Counted from the stretch's first letter, positions 1 through 5,130 are shown. The stretch: DNA of 5,130 nt from Gammaproteobacteria bacterium (GCA_029287815.1 JARFQK010000121.1:1-5130), one strand, 5' to 3'. Numbers and translations: made by a program. Notes: generated from the letters alone by a model not told the origin.

Positions 1-1236
1 CGACAACATCGACGTCGCCGCAATCGCGATTCCGTAAAGACCGGCCAGGTGATGGGCGCCCCAGATCGACAGACATACAGCGAGCACGGGTAGGGCAGTC
101 GCCCGCATCGAAACACCCAGTCCGGCGATCACGTTAGTACCATCGCCGGTCGTCGATGCCTCAGCGATGTGTCTGACCGGGCTGAACTCGGTGGCCGTAT
201 AGTACTCGGTGATTGCAACCATTGCCACGGTCAATGCGAGGCCGATCAGGGCGGCGCCGTACAGCGCCATGGTGGAAAAGTCACCAACGCCAGTCATCAT
301 CGAGTCGGTGACGAAATAGAATGCGATCGCGGAAAGCACGGCGGCAACGACAGCGCCTTTGTACAGCGCGGTCATGATCTTTCCACCCTCGCTCGTTTTG
401 ACGAAGAAGGTGCCGGCGATCGATGACAGGATCGAAATACCGCCCAGCACCAGCGGGTAGGTGATCGCGAGCTCGCCAACATCACCGAGCAGCAGGCCGC
501 CTAGCAACATCGTTGCGATGATGGTGACCGCATAAGTTTCGAACAGGTCGGCAGCCATGCCGGCGCAGTCACCGACATTGTCACCAACGTTGTCCGCGAT
601 CACCGCAGGATTGCGCGGATCATCTTCCGGAATGCCGGCTTCGACTTTGCCAACGATGTCCGCGCCAACGTCGGCGCCCTTGGTGAAAATACCGCCACCG
701 AGTCGTGCGAAAATCGAGATCAAGGAGCCGCCGAAGGCCAGGCCGACGAGCGCGTGCAAGATCTCCCGAGTCTCCATGTTCATGCCACTCAGAACGACGT
801 AGTAACCCGCGACGCCGAGCAGGCCGAGGCCGACCACCAGCAGCCCGGTAATCGCGCCGCCGCGAAACGCAATCTTCAGCGCCGGGTTGACGCCCTCCTT
901 GGCAGCTTCAGCCGTGCGCGCGTTGGCACGCACCGAGACGTGCATGCCGATGAAGCCAGCCAGACCAGAGAGGATCGCTCCGATCGCAAAGCCTATTGCT
1001 GTAATAACCCCGTCTTTCAACGCGAACATGATGACGAAAAAGACGATGACGCCGACGATCGCGATGGCGGTGTACTGGCGCTTCAGGTAGGCGCTGGCAC
1101 CTTCCTGGATAGCGCTCTGGATGCGCACCATTTCCTCATTGCCCTGGCTTTTCGAGAGCACATTGAAAATGGAGAACACGCCATAACCAATCCCGGCAAA
1201 CGCACATGCAAGTGCGAAGATCAGTTCGGTAGACAT
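1..1236 (-). CDS. hppA: Membrane-bound proton-translocating pyrophosphatase, N-terminal 412 residues (runs off left edge)
   Basis: This integral inner-membrane enzyme hydrolyses pyrophosphate and uses the energy to pump H+ (some relatives pump Na+). The sequence shows the family's PPi/Mg-binding loops almost unchanged: GGGIFTKGADVGA at residues 180-192, continuing as DIVGKVEAGIPEDDPRNP (193-210), then IADNVGDNVGDCAGMAADLF (213-232). Hydrophobic segments lie near residues 4-24, 55-73, 77-98, 127-149 and 159-176, with more after the catalytic loop. Family members are about 660-800 residues, so the C-terminal part lies outside the window. The Ala/Lys position that separates K+-dependent from K+-independent types falls in the missing part, so the subclass is open. 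The start ATG at 1236 has an AGAGGA Shine-Dalgarno-like sequence about 10 nt upstream. It lies 78 nt downstream of adk with no terminator between, so it is probably the last visible gene of the pfp-adk operon. Confidence 0.97.
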   Translation of the reverse strand, partial: MSTELIFALACAFAGIGYGVFSIFNVLSKSQGNEEMVRIQSAIQEGASAYLKRQYTAIAIVGVIVFFVIMFALKDGVITAIGFAIGAILSGLAGFIGMHVSVRANARTAEAAKEGVNPALKIAFRGGAITGLLVVGLGLLGVAGYYVVLSGMNMETREILHALVGLAFGGSLISIFARLGGGIFTKGADVGADIVGKVEAGIPEDDPRNPAVIADNVGDNVGDCAGMAADLFETYAVTIIATMLLGGLLLGDVGELAITYPLVLGGISILSSIAGTFFVKTSEGGKIMTALYKGAVVAAVLSAIAFYFVTDSMMTGVGDFSTMALYGAALIGLALTVAMVAITEYYTATEFSPVRHIAEASTTGDGTNVIAGLGVSMRATALPVLAVCLSIWGAHHLAGLYGIAIAATSMLS

Positions 1237-1314
1237 ATCATTTATCCTCTAGATTGTTTTCTGAATGTTTTTGCATGGCCTTGATTCTTCGAAATCGCGG
1301 TCCACTGCATGTTG

Positions 1315-1968
1315 TTATCCCAGCGCGGCAAAAATCTTGTCTCGAATCTCATCGACACCGCCAATGCCGGCGATTTTGTGATACGCGGGGGCACCGCTTT
1401 CGCCGGCTGAGGCCCACTTCGAGTAGTAGTCGATCAAGGGCTCCGTCTGGTCATGATAGACCTGAAGTCGTTTCCGTACGGTTTCCTCTTTGTCATCATC
1501 GCGCTGAATCAAATCTTCTCCAGTCTCGTCATCCTTGCCCTCGACTTTGGGCGGGTTGAACACGACATGGTAGGTGCGGCCCGATGGCAGGTGCACGCGG
1601 CGACCGGACATGCGCTTGATGATTTCTTCGTCATCGACGTCGATTTCGACGACAGCATCGACGGCGATGCCACCGTCTTTTAATGCATCCGCTTGCGGAA
1701 TCGTGCGCGGAAAACCGTCGAACAAATAACCGTTAGCGCAGTCATCTTCCTGGATGCGTTCCTTGATCATACCCATGATGATGTCGTCAGAGACCAGGCC
1801 GCCCTCGTCCATAATCTGCTTGGCTGCCTTGCCGAGCTCGGTACCGGCTTTCACGTGCGCGCGTAGCATATCGCCGGTCGAGATTTGCGGAATGTTATAT
1901 TTTTGTGTGATAAAGCCTGCCTGGGTGCCCTTGCCTGCACCAGGGCCTCCCAATAGAATTATTCTCAT
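1315..1968 (-). CDS. adk: Adenylate kinase
   Basis: This cytosolic enzyme interconverts ATP + AMP and 2 ADP. Counting from the second of two tandem ATGs, it has 217 residues (E. coli Adk has 214) and its numbering matches E. coli exactly at the key sites. The P-loop GGPGAGKGTQ spans 7-16 with K13. The AMP-binding part has STGDMLR with R36 and DGFPRT with R88. The LID domain spans about 122-159, with arginines at 119, 123, 156 and 167. The LID has no four-cysteine zinc site, so this is the zinc-free Gram-negative type. P-loop residue 8 is Gly where E. coli has Ala. The start at 1968 is preferred because GGAGG lies 6 nt upstream of it but only 3 nt from the alternative ATG at 1971, and because it gives the canonical MRIILLG beginning. 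It sits between the 67-residue gene and hppA and probably recycles AMP formed together with PPi. Confidence 0.97.
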   Translation of the reverse strand: MRIILLGGPGAGKGTQAGFITQKYNIPQISTGDMLRAHVKAGTELGKAAKQIMDEGGLVSDDIIMGMIKERIQEDDCANGYLFDGFPRTIPQADALKDGGIAVDAVVEIDVDDEEIIKRMSGRRVHLPSGRTYHVVFNPPKVEGKDDETGEDLIQRDDDKEETVRKRLQVYHDQTEPLIDYYSKWASAGESGAPAYHKIAGIGGVDEIRDKIFAALG

Positions 1969-1974
1969 CATTAT

Positions 1975-1979
1975 CCTCC
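1975..1979 (-). promoter_or_regulatory. Shine-Dalgarno of adk that decides between two ATGs
   Basis: On the minus strand this reads GGAGG. It is 3 nt from the ATG at 1971 and 6 nt from the ATG at 1968. The second spacing is within the usual range and gives the MRIILLG start typical of Adk. The choice rests on spacing and family convention; both starts are in the same frame and differ by one Met. Confidence 0.7.
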
Positions 1980-2015
1980 GGATAAAAACTGTTTAATATC
2001 AATTCGATACGCGAT

Positions 2016-2219
2016 CTATTTAAACGCGCTCTCAAAGTGTGTGCCCGGCTTAATGCCCCATTTCTGCTTCAGGCCATGTTTACGGACTAAGTGATCCACA
2101 GCCTCCTGACCATGATCGCGCATGACCGCACCGAGGACCATGCGTGCGGCATTGCGGTTGTAACCGCTCCCGAGCTCATCGTGCATCGCGATCAATTCGT
2201 GTGCTTTCTCGAGCGTCAT
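2016..2219 (-). CDS. Small uncharacterised protein (67 aa) inside the pfp-adk operon
   Basis: I do not recognise a named family. The product is a soluble, probably mostly helical protein of 67 residues with no signal peptide or membrane segment. Residues 1-15 look like one amphipathic helix. A YNRNAARMVLGAVMRDHG stretch (20-37) and a QEAVDHLVRKHGL stretch (38-50) look like two more, followed by a WGIKPGTHFESAF tail (54-66). It carries several His and Arg residues and only one Trp. It lies 33 nt behind pfp and 47 nt ahead of the chosen adk start on the same strand, so it is almost certainly co-transcribed with them. No clear Shine-Dalgarno precedes the ATG at 2219, so translation may depend on coupling to pfp. 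The tight placement between two nucleotide/PPi enzymes suggests, by inference only, a regulatory or accessory role for one of them. Confidence 0.75.
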   Translation of the reverse strand: MTLEKAHELIAMHDELGSGYNRNAARMVLGAVMRDHGQEAVDHLVRKHGLKQKWGIKPGTHFESAFK

Positions 2220-2237
2220 GGTCGTCGTTGCAGCTAG

Positions 2238-2255
2238 GGTGATAAATGCGGGCTA
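2238..2255 (-). repeat. 18-bp dispersed repeat, copy 1, beginning at the pfp stop codon
   Basis: On the minus strand this reads TAGCCCGCATTTATCACC, and the TAG is the pfp stop codon. The identical 18 bases occur at 4727-4744 in the slyD/S24 intergenic region, and the match ends exactly at both borders. An 18-bp exact match between unrelated sites in 5 kb is very unlikely by chance, so I read it as part of a REP-like dispersed element located at a gene end. Confidence 0.7.
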
Positions 2256-3515
2256 GAGCTCGAACGAATCGAGCTTTTTTGGTACTCCGATGTTTTTCAG
2301 AACCACATATTTTGGCATGCCGTTCTTGTACGGAGGATAGTCTTCGCCTCTCATCAGAGGTGCCAGGTATTCACGGCATTTCTTGGTGATACCAAAGCCG
2401 TCCTTGGAAATGAAATTTGCCGGCATCATTTTTTCCACATTGGCGACCTTGCTCAAAGGCGCCATCTCGATTTTCCAACGGTAAGGTTTGTTGCTGGTGC
2501 GTTTGATCGCCGGCATGACCGAGTTGTGACCTTTGATTGCGAATTCGACCGCTGCCTTGCCGGTCGCATACGCCTGATCGACATCGGTTTTGGATGCGAT
2601 ATGCCGGGCCGCCCTTTGCAGATAGTCGGCTACCGCCCAGTGGTACTTGTAGCCAAGACCATCTTGAATCATGTTGGCAACGACCGGAGCGGCACCGCCG
2701 AGTTGGCTATGGCCAAAGGCGTCTTTGAGGCCGGTTTCGGCCAGGAATCTCCCATCGGGCCAATGCACACCCTCGGAAACGACCACTGAACAGTAGCCGA
2801 ACTTTTTGACTTTCTGATCAACCGCGCTCAGGAATTTTTTCTGATCGAATTCGACTTCCGGGAACAGTACAACGATCGGAATTTCGTAGTCTTCGGAAGA
2901 TGCCATCGCGCCGGCAGCTGCGATCCAACCGGCATGGCGGCCCATGACTTCGACGACGAAGACCTTGGTCGACGTGGCGCACATTGAGGCAACGTCAAAA
3001 CTGGCCTCCAGCGTCGAGATTGCAATATACTTCGCAACAGAGCCAAAGCCAGGGCAGTTGTCTGTTATCGGCAGGTCGTTATCGACTGTCTTGGGGACAT
3101 GTACCGCGGTGATCGGGTACCCCATTTTTTCACCAAGCTGCGAGACCTTTAAACAGGTATCCGCAGAGTCGCCGCCGCCGTTGTAGAAGAAATAGCCAAT
3201 ATTATGCGCTTTGAAGACCTCGATCAGACGCTCGTATTCGCGCTTGTTGTCCTCCAGGCTCTTCATCTTGAAGCGACAGGAGCCAAACCCGCCCGATGGT
3301 GTGTGACGCAGCGCGGCGATGGCTGACTTGGATTCCTTAGTGGTGTCGATCAGATCCTCGGTCAGGGCGCCGATGATGCCGTTACGTCCGGCGAAGACCT
3401 TGCCGATTTTGTCCTTGTTTTTGCGAGCTGTCTCGATGACGCCGCAAGCAGAAGCATTGATGACTGCGGTAACGCCGCCGGATTGCGCATAAAAAGCATT
3501 CATTTTCTTGCTCAT
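2253..3515 (-). CDS. pfp: Pyrophosphate-dependent 6-phosphofructokinase (diphosphate-fructose-6-phosphate 1-phosphotransferase)
   Basis: This cytosolic enzyme reversibly converts fructose-6-phosphate and PPi to fructose-1,6-bisphosphate and Pi, serving glycolysis, gluconeogenesis or sugar-phosphate cycles. The 420-residue product has the phosphofructokinase fold signatures: QSGGVTAVINA at 11-21, NGGGDSADT at 112-120, PKTVDND at 141-147 and MGRHAGWIAA at 191-200. Two positions point to PPi rather than ATP. An Asp (D116) stands where ATP enzymes have the second Gly of GGDGS, and a Lys (K142) replaces the Gly of the ATP-type PGTIDND. D145 corresponds to the catalytic base. The start at 3515 is supported by an AGAGGA-type Shine-Dalgarno with about 6 nt spacing; a second Met at residue 5 has no such support. 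It is the first intact gene of the run pfp, small ORF, adk, hppA. Pairing of pfp with hppA is known in methanotrophs. The gene symbol follows that usage. Confidence 0.95.
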   Translation of the reverse strand: MSKKMNAFYAQSGGVTAVINASACGVIETARKNKDKIGKVFAGRNGIIGALTEDLIDTTKESKSAIAALRHTPSGGFGSCRFKMKSLEDNKREYERLIEVFKAHNIGYFFYNGGGDSADTCLKVSQLGEKMGYPITAVHVPKTVDNDLPITDNCPGFGSVAKYIAISTLEASFDVASMCATSTKVFVVEVMGRHAGWIAAAGAMASSEDYEIPIVVLFPEVEFDQKKFLSAVDQKVKKFGYCSVVVSEGVHWPDGRFLAETGLKDAFGHSQLGGAAPVVANMIQDGLGYKYHWAVADYLQRAARHIASKTDVDQAYATGKAAVEFAIKGHNSVMPAIKRTSNKPYRWKIEMAPLSKVANVEKMMPANFISKDGFGITKKCREYLAPLMRGEDYPPYKNGMPKYVVLKNIGVPKKLDSFEL

Positions 3516-3546
3516 TGGATTTCCTCTCGGATATTTTGATTGGGTT

Positions 3547-3575
3547 TCTAAATGAGTTTGTGATCTCTAGGTCGA
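3547..3575 (-). promoter_or_regulatory. Weak sigma70-like promoter candidate ahead of pfp
   Basis: On the minus strand, TCGACC (3575-3570, four of six to TTGACA) is followed after 17 nt by TTTAGA (3552-3547, three of six to TATAAT). It lies in the 81-nt gap between the broken gene and pfp. The match is poor. Pfp may instead be read from a promoter further upstream, through the broken gene. Confidence 0.2.
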
Positions 3576-3596
3576 CTCTTCACGGTCTTTCGTTTC

Positions 3597-3913
3597 CTAA
3601 TCGGCGTGCACCTGCAGGGTAGCCAGGACACAATCGGAAATATGGTCAAAATCCGATTTGCCGGTACCGTATCGTTGAAAACCACGGCAGTGAAACTGGC
3701 TGCGGTAGGTTTTTTCGGCGACCTTTATGATCACGAAGCTGGTTTTGTTGTGCTCCCAAAACATCGCAGGGCAAAGCCTCAATTCGCGTTCTCGCGGGTG
3801 CATCTGATTTCGACATCAGCCAGCTGAATTTCATGTTCCTGCCCGGGCCAGCGTTGTTTCAATGTGGTAACAGCCCATTGTTCCGCTTCGGTAAAATCGG
3901 GTATCGACGACAT
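3597..3913 (-). pseudogene. Small uncharacterised gene (about 105 codons) interrupted by a single-base frameshift
   Basis: Two minus-strand reading frames join into one plausible protein. The first starts at the ATG at 3913 and reads MSSIPDFTEAEQWAVTTLKQ and on through ADVEIR, before meeting TGA at 3779-3781 after 44 codons. The second continues in the -1 frame from about 3803 with HPRERELRLCPAMFWEHNK and ends QVHAD at the TAG at 3597. Adding one base near 3782-3815 gives a continuous frame of 105 codons. The shift must lie between the TGA of the second frame at 3816-3818 and the TGA of the first. No X-XXY-YYZ slippery heptamer is visible there, so mutation or a sequencing error is likelier than programmed frameshifting. 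I do not recognise the family; it looks soluble, with a Trp/Arg/Cys-rich composition. A weak AGG about 6 nt ahead of the ATG is the only ribosome-binding signal. It lies 81 nt upstream of pfp on the same strand. Confidence 0.6.
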
Positions 3914-3957
3914 TAATGCCTGAGTCCGGGAATGTTATCGTGGGCGAAGGATACCCT

Positions 3958-3971
3958 AAATACCGGTATTT
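3958..3971. promoter_or_regulatory. Perfect 14-bp palindrome, possible operator
   Basis: AAATACCGGTATTT is perfectly self-complementary over 14 bp, without a spacer. It lies 45 nt upstream of the ATG of the broken gene on the minus strand, in a position suited to a dimeric repressor or activator site. On the minus strand a TTTACT lies just upstream and could be a -35 element, but no convincing -10 follows. No regulator can be assigned. Confidence 0.35.
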
Positions 3972-4055
3972 TTCAGTAAAAACGCGGTCATGTCGTAACA
4001 AAAAGCGATGATCTGCTTGATTTCTGTCAGATTCGACGAGCTTTGTGCTTACTAA

Positions 4056-4070
4056 CCCGCATGTTGCGGG
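4056..4070 (-). terminator. Short GC hairpin directly after the slyD-like stop codon
   Basis: CCCGCA, loop TGT, TGCGGG form a perfect 6-bp stem that begins at the base next to the slyD-like stop codon TAG. It could end the slyD-like transcript or protect its 3' end. No U-run follows on either strand, so it is not a classical intrinsic terminator. The minus-strand start TAGCCCGCA is also the first nine bases of the 18-bp repeat at the pfp end. Confidence 0.4.
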
Positions 4071-4550
4071 CTAATGCAGTGTCGAGGTCTGTGCAACGCC
4101 ATTGGCCATTTCATCCGGCGTCGCATCGCGCACGACATTGACCTTGATATTGTAGGTGATGACCTTGCCAGCGAACGGATGGTTGCCGTCAACGGTCAGC
4201 TTGCCGTTCTCAATCTGTGACACCCTGAAAATCCTGGATTCGCCCTTGTCATTCTGAAACTCGACTTCCGCACCGACGTGTCTGAATTCCGGCGGAACAT
4301 TCTCGATATCATCCGTGTAGGTCAGTTCAGGTTGATGTTCGCCAAAGCCGTCTTCCGGATTGAGTTCCACGCTGATTTCATCACCCTGTCCGCAGCCTTC
4401 CAAAGCATACTCGATCTTTTCGATCACCTGGCTGTCACGCCCGTGAATGTAATTGACCGGCTTGTCGATTCGCTCCAGGATCTGCTTGTCCTGGTCAGTG
4501 ATCGTATAGGTTAGCGAAACGAACTTGTCGCGTTTGATGGTTTCTGTCAT
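4071..4550 (-). CDS. SlyD-like FKBP-type peptidyl-prolyl cis-trans isomerase, short form without metal-binding tail
   Basis: This is a cytosolic prolyl isomerase and folding chaperone of the SlyD family. The 159 residues show the split FKBP domain: VSLTYTITD (11-19), PVNYIHGRDSQVIEKIEYAL (31-50) and EGCGQGDEISVELNPEDGFG (51-70). An insert-in-flap chaperone domain follows at about 72-120. The protein then returns to FKBP with the diagnostic DGNHPFAGK (121-129) and YNIKVNVVRDATPDEMANG. It ends soon after, with TSTLH. E. coli SlyD instead carries a long His/Cys-rich nickel-binding tail, so a role in hydrogenase nickel supply is unlikely. Cys is almost absent (only C53). The start at 4550 is the only in-frame ATG upstream of the domain, although no Shine-Dalgarno is visible before it. 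It is divergent from the S24 gene and followed by a hairpin; no partner gene is adjacent. Confidence 0.92.
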   Translation of the reverse strand: MTETIKRDKFVSLTYTITDQDKQILERIDKPVNYIHGRDSQVIEKIEYALEGCGQGDEISVELNPEDGFGEHQPELTYTDDIENVPPEFRHVGAEVEFQNDKGESRIFRVSQIENGKLTVDGNHPFAGKVITYNIKVNVVRDATPDEMANGVAQTSTLH

Positions 4551-4704
4551 GAAAAAGCTGACTAACGTTGATGTAATTTTGTTTTTATTTTCGCATACAA
4601 TCTTGGCAGCGTACAGATGAGGGGTTCGCCTGAACTGTGATGGGCGTGCTTGAAAAACACACAGTATTTTCGATCATCCGAACTTTCTCAATCGGGCCAA
4701 TGCC

Positions 4705-4734
4705 TTATCACTATGCGACGCCGCCTGGTGATAA
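4705..4734. repeat. Inverted repeat overlapping the 18-bp repeat
   Basis: TTATCAC (4705-4711) and GTGATAA (4728-4734) are exact inverse complements separated by 16 nt of GC-rich sequence. The right arm lies inside the second copy of the 18-bp repeat, so the repeat may be half of a larger palindromic unit here. The copy at pfp lacks this left arm in its immediate surroundings. Confidence 0.4.
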
Positions 4735-4744
4735 ATGCGGGCTA
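4727..4744. repeat. 18-bp dispersed repeat, copy 2
   Basis: GGTGATAAATGCGGGCTA is identical to 2238-2255 and lies in the same direction on the plus strand. Flanking bases differ on both sides. Here it sits in non-coding DNA among other repeat-like sequences, whereas copy 1 abuts a stop codon. Confidence 0.7.
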
Positions 4745-4780
4745 TATGCGATGTGTCAACGAATGCGCGAGCTTAGTAAG

Positions 4781-4809
4781 ATTGCCACGCCGCTGTCGCG
4801 GCTCGCAAT
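4781..4809. repeat. REP-like imperfect palindrome
   Basis: ATTGC (4781-4785) pairs with GCAAT (4805-4809), and CCGC (4790-4793) pairs with GCGG (4798-4801) around a TGTC loop, with a small internal loop between the two stems. Palindromes with ATTGC...GCAAT ends and a GC-rich core recall short dispersed repeats seen between genes in several bacterial genomes. Only one copy is in this window, so its repeat nature is inferred from the pattern. Confidence 0.5.
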
Positions 4810-4820
4810 GACGAGCAGGT

Positions 4821-4836
4821 GGGGCAGCAGCGCCCC
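4821..4836. repeat. Small GC hairpin just before the S24 promoter box
   Basis: GGGGC (4821-4825) and GCCCC (4832-4836) form a 5-bp perfect stem with a 6-nt loop. It occupies the spacer and -35 side of the candidate promoter at 4843-4848, so it could be a binding site or merely an edge of the repeat cluster. Confidence 0.3.
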
Positions 4837-4842
4837 GGTGTG

Positions 4843-4848
4843 TATAAT
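4843..4848 (+). promoter_or_regulatory. Consensus -10 box ahead of the S24 gene
   Basis: TATAAT is a perfect sigma70 -10 hexamer lying 26 nt before the start codon, preceded by TGTG. The hexamer 17 nt upstream, TGGGGC, is a poor -35, so the promoter would need an activator or rely on the -10 side. The transcript leader would be only about 20 nt. Confidence 0.45.
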
Positions 4849-4874
4849 ATTGTCTTGGTGATGTGGAGGTGGCT

Positions 4875-5130
4875 ATGAGCTTTTCCAATTCCGGTTGTGC
4901 CGAAAGTGAACCTTATGCCTTGCGCGTTCTGGGTGATAGCATGTTGCCCGAGTTCGAGGAGGGGTCTGTGATCGTGATCGATCCGGCAGGAGCGATCAGC
5001 GATGGTAGCTACGTGATCGCGATACATGATGATGAATACATCTTTCGGCAACTGCGGATCTACCAGGAACGCTATTACCTGCAGCCGCTGAATGACTTGT
5101 ATGAAACTGTCGAGATCTCAGGGACCGATC
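4875..5130 (+). CDS. Minimal S24/LexA-like peptidase-fold protein, N-terminal 85 residues (runs off right edge)
   Basis: The protein has the C-terminal fold of LexA, UmuD and the lambda CI repressor but starts almost directly at it, with no helix-turn-helix domain. The conserved LRVLGDSMLPEFEEGSVIVI spans residues 16-35, with S22 at the position of the nucleophilic serine. The second motif, IHDDEYIFRQL (50-60), aligns with lambda CI DEFTFKKL and UmuD EFTVKKL, and LQPLN follows at about 68-72 as in CI. At the catalytic lysine position stands R58, so the usual Ser-Lys dyad is incomplete. Only 21 residues precede S22, too few for the self-cleavage site found about 34 residues upstream in LexA and UmuD. 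The start at 4875 has GGAGG 5 nt upstream. It may therefore be a non-cleaving sensor or binding protein rather than a protease; this is inference. Confidence 0.85.
   Translation, partial: MSFSNSGCAESEPYALRVLGDSMLPEFEEGSVIVIDPAGAISDGSYVIAIHDDEYIFRQLRIYQERYYLQPLNDLYETVEISGTD

Larger units (their letters stand above)
4551..4874. other. Divergent intergenic region of 324 nt with REP-like repeats
   Basis: I see no convincing gene here. The half next to the slyD-like gene (about 4560-4615) is AT-rich and should contain its promoter, but no hexamer pair was good enough to call. The middle and right parts hold, in order, an inverted repeat (4705-4734), an 18-bp repeat copy (4727-4744), an imperfect palindrome (4781-4809), a GC hairpin (4821-4836) and a TATAAT box (4843-4848). 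No LexA box of the CTG-N10-CAG type and no tRNA fold were found. Confidence 0.7.

Noticed and set aside
754..1284. Plus-strand open frame of 176 codons
   Set aside because: It lies opposite hppA, whose protein is clearly recognisable over the same bases. Its composition (many Arg, Asp, His) is that of an antisense frame, and it has no family motif.
3779..3818. Programmed -1 frameshift in the small gene
   Set aside because: The direction would fit, but no slippery heptamer of the X-XXY-YYZ type or strong downstream structure is seen in the overlap, so a base deletion is simpler.
3606..3834. Frames opposite or out of phase with the broken gene (plus-strand 73 codons, minus-strand 62 codons)
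   Set aside because: They are incompatible with the two frames that join into a sensible protein, and they look like shadows of it.
4705..4836. CRISPR array or IS element
   Set aside because: The repeats are single or two-copy, with no regular spacing, no transposase remnant and no target-site duplication that I could see.
4637..4861. Plus-strand open frame of 74 codons in the intergenic region
   Set aside because: It runs through the repeat cluster and promoter box, has no Shine-Dalgarno and its translation shows no recognisable pattern.
4551..4874. SOS (LexA) box controlling the S24 gene
   Set aside because: No CTG-N10-CAG match was found in the region, so SOS control is not supported.
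4773..5051. Minus-strand open frame of 92 codons
   Set aside because: It overlaps the S24 gene on the opposite strand, which has a strong ribosome-binding site and recognisable motifs. The frame's start has no such support.

Overview
The window comes from a bacterial chromosome, most likely a gammaproteobacterium. The adenylate kinase matches the Escherichia coli enzyme residue for residue at its key positions, a SlyD-type prolyl isomerase is present, and glycolysis appears to use a pyrophosphate-dependent phosphofructokinase beside a membrane pyrophosphatase, an arrangement known from methanotrophs and other gammaproteobacteria. The exact lineage cannot be told from the sequence. No phage, transposase or CRISPR signal was seen.

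Positions 1-3515, all on the minus strand, hold a probable operon. In transcription order it contains a PPi-dependent 6-phosphofructokinase (2253-3515), an unrecognised 67-residue protein (2016-2219), adenylate kinase adk (1315-1968) and a proton-translocating membrane pyrophosphatase hppA (1-1236, running off the left edge). The gaps are 33, 47 and 78 nt and contain no terminator. The enzymes fit one task. Biosynthesis that splits ATP to AMP and PPi feeds all of them: Adk recovers AMP, PFP uses or regenerates PPi, and HppA turns PPi into a proton gradient.

Positions 3597-3913 (minus) hold a small gene of about 105 codons that is split by an apparent one-base deletion. Upstream of it, 3914-4070 is non-coding and contains a perfect 14-bp palindrome and a hairpin directly behind the next gene. 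Positions 4071-4550 (minus) encode a short SlyD-like FKBP prolyl isomerase without the metal-binding tail.

Positions 4551-4874 are a non-coding divergent region with REP-like repeats: a copy of an 18-bp sequence that also sits exactly at the pfp stop codon, an imperfect palindrome, and two small hairpins. A promoter-like TATAAT follows. Beyond it, on the plus strand, starts a minimal S24 (LexA/UmuD-type) protein (4875 to the right edge). It keeps the nucleophilic serine motif, but arginine stands where the catalytic lysine is expected, and it has no DNA-binding domain.
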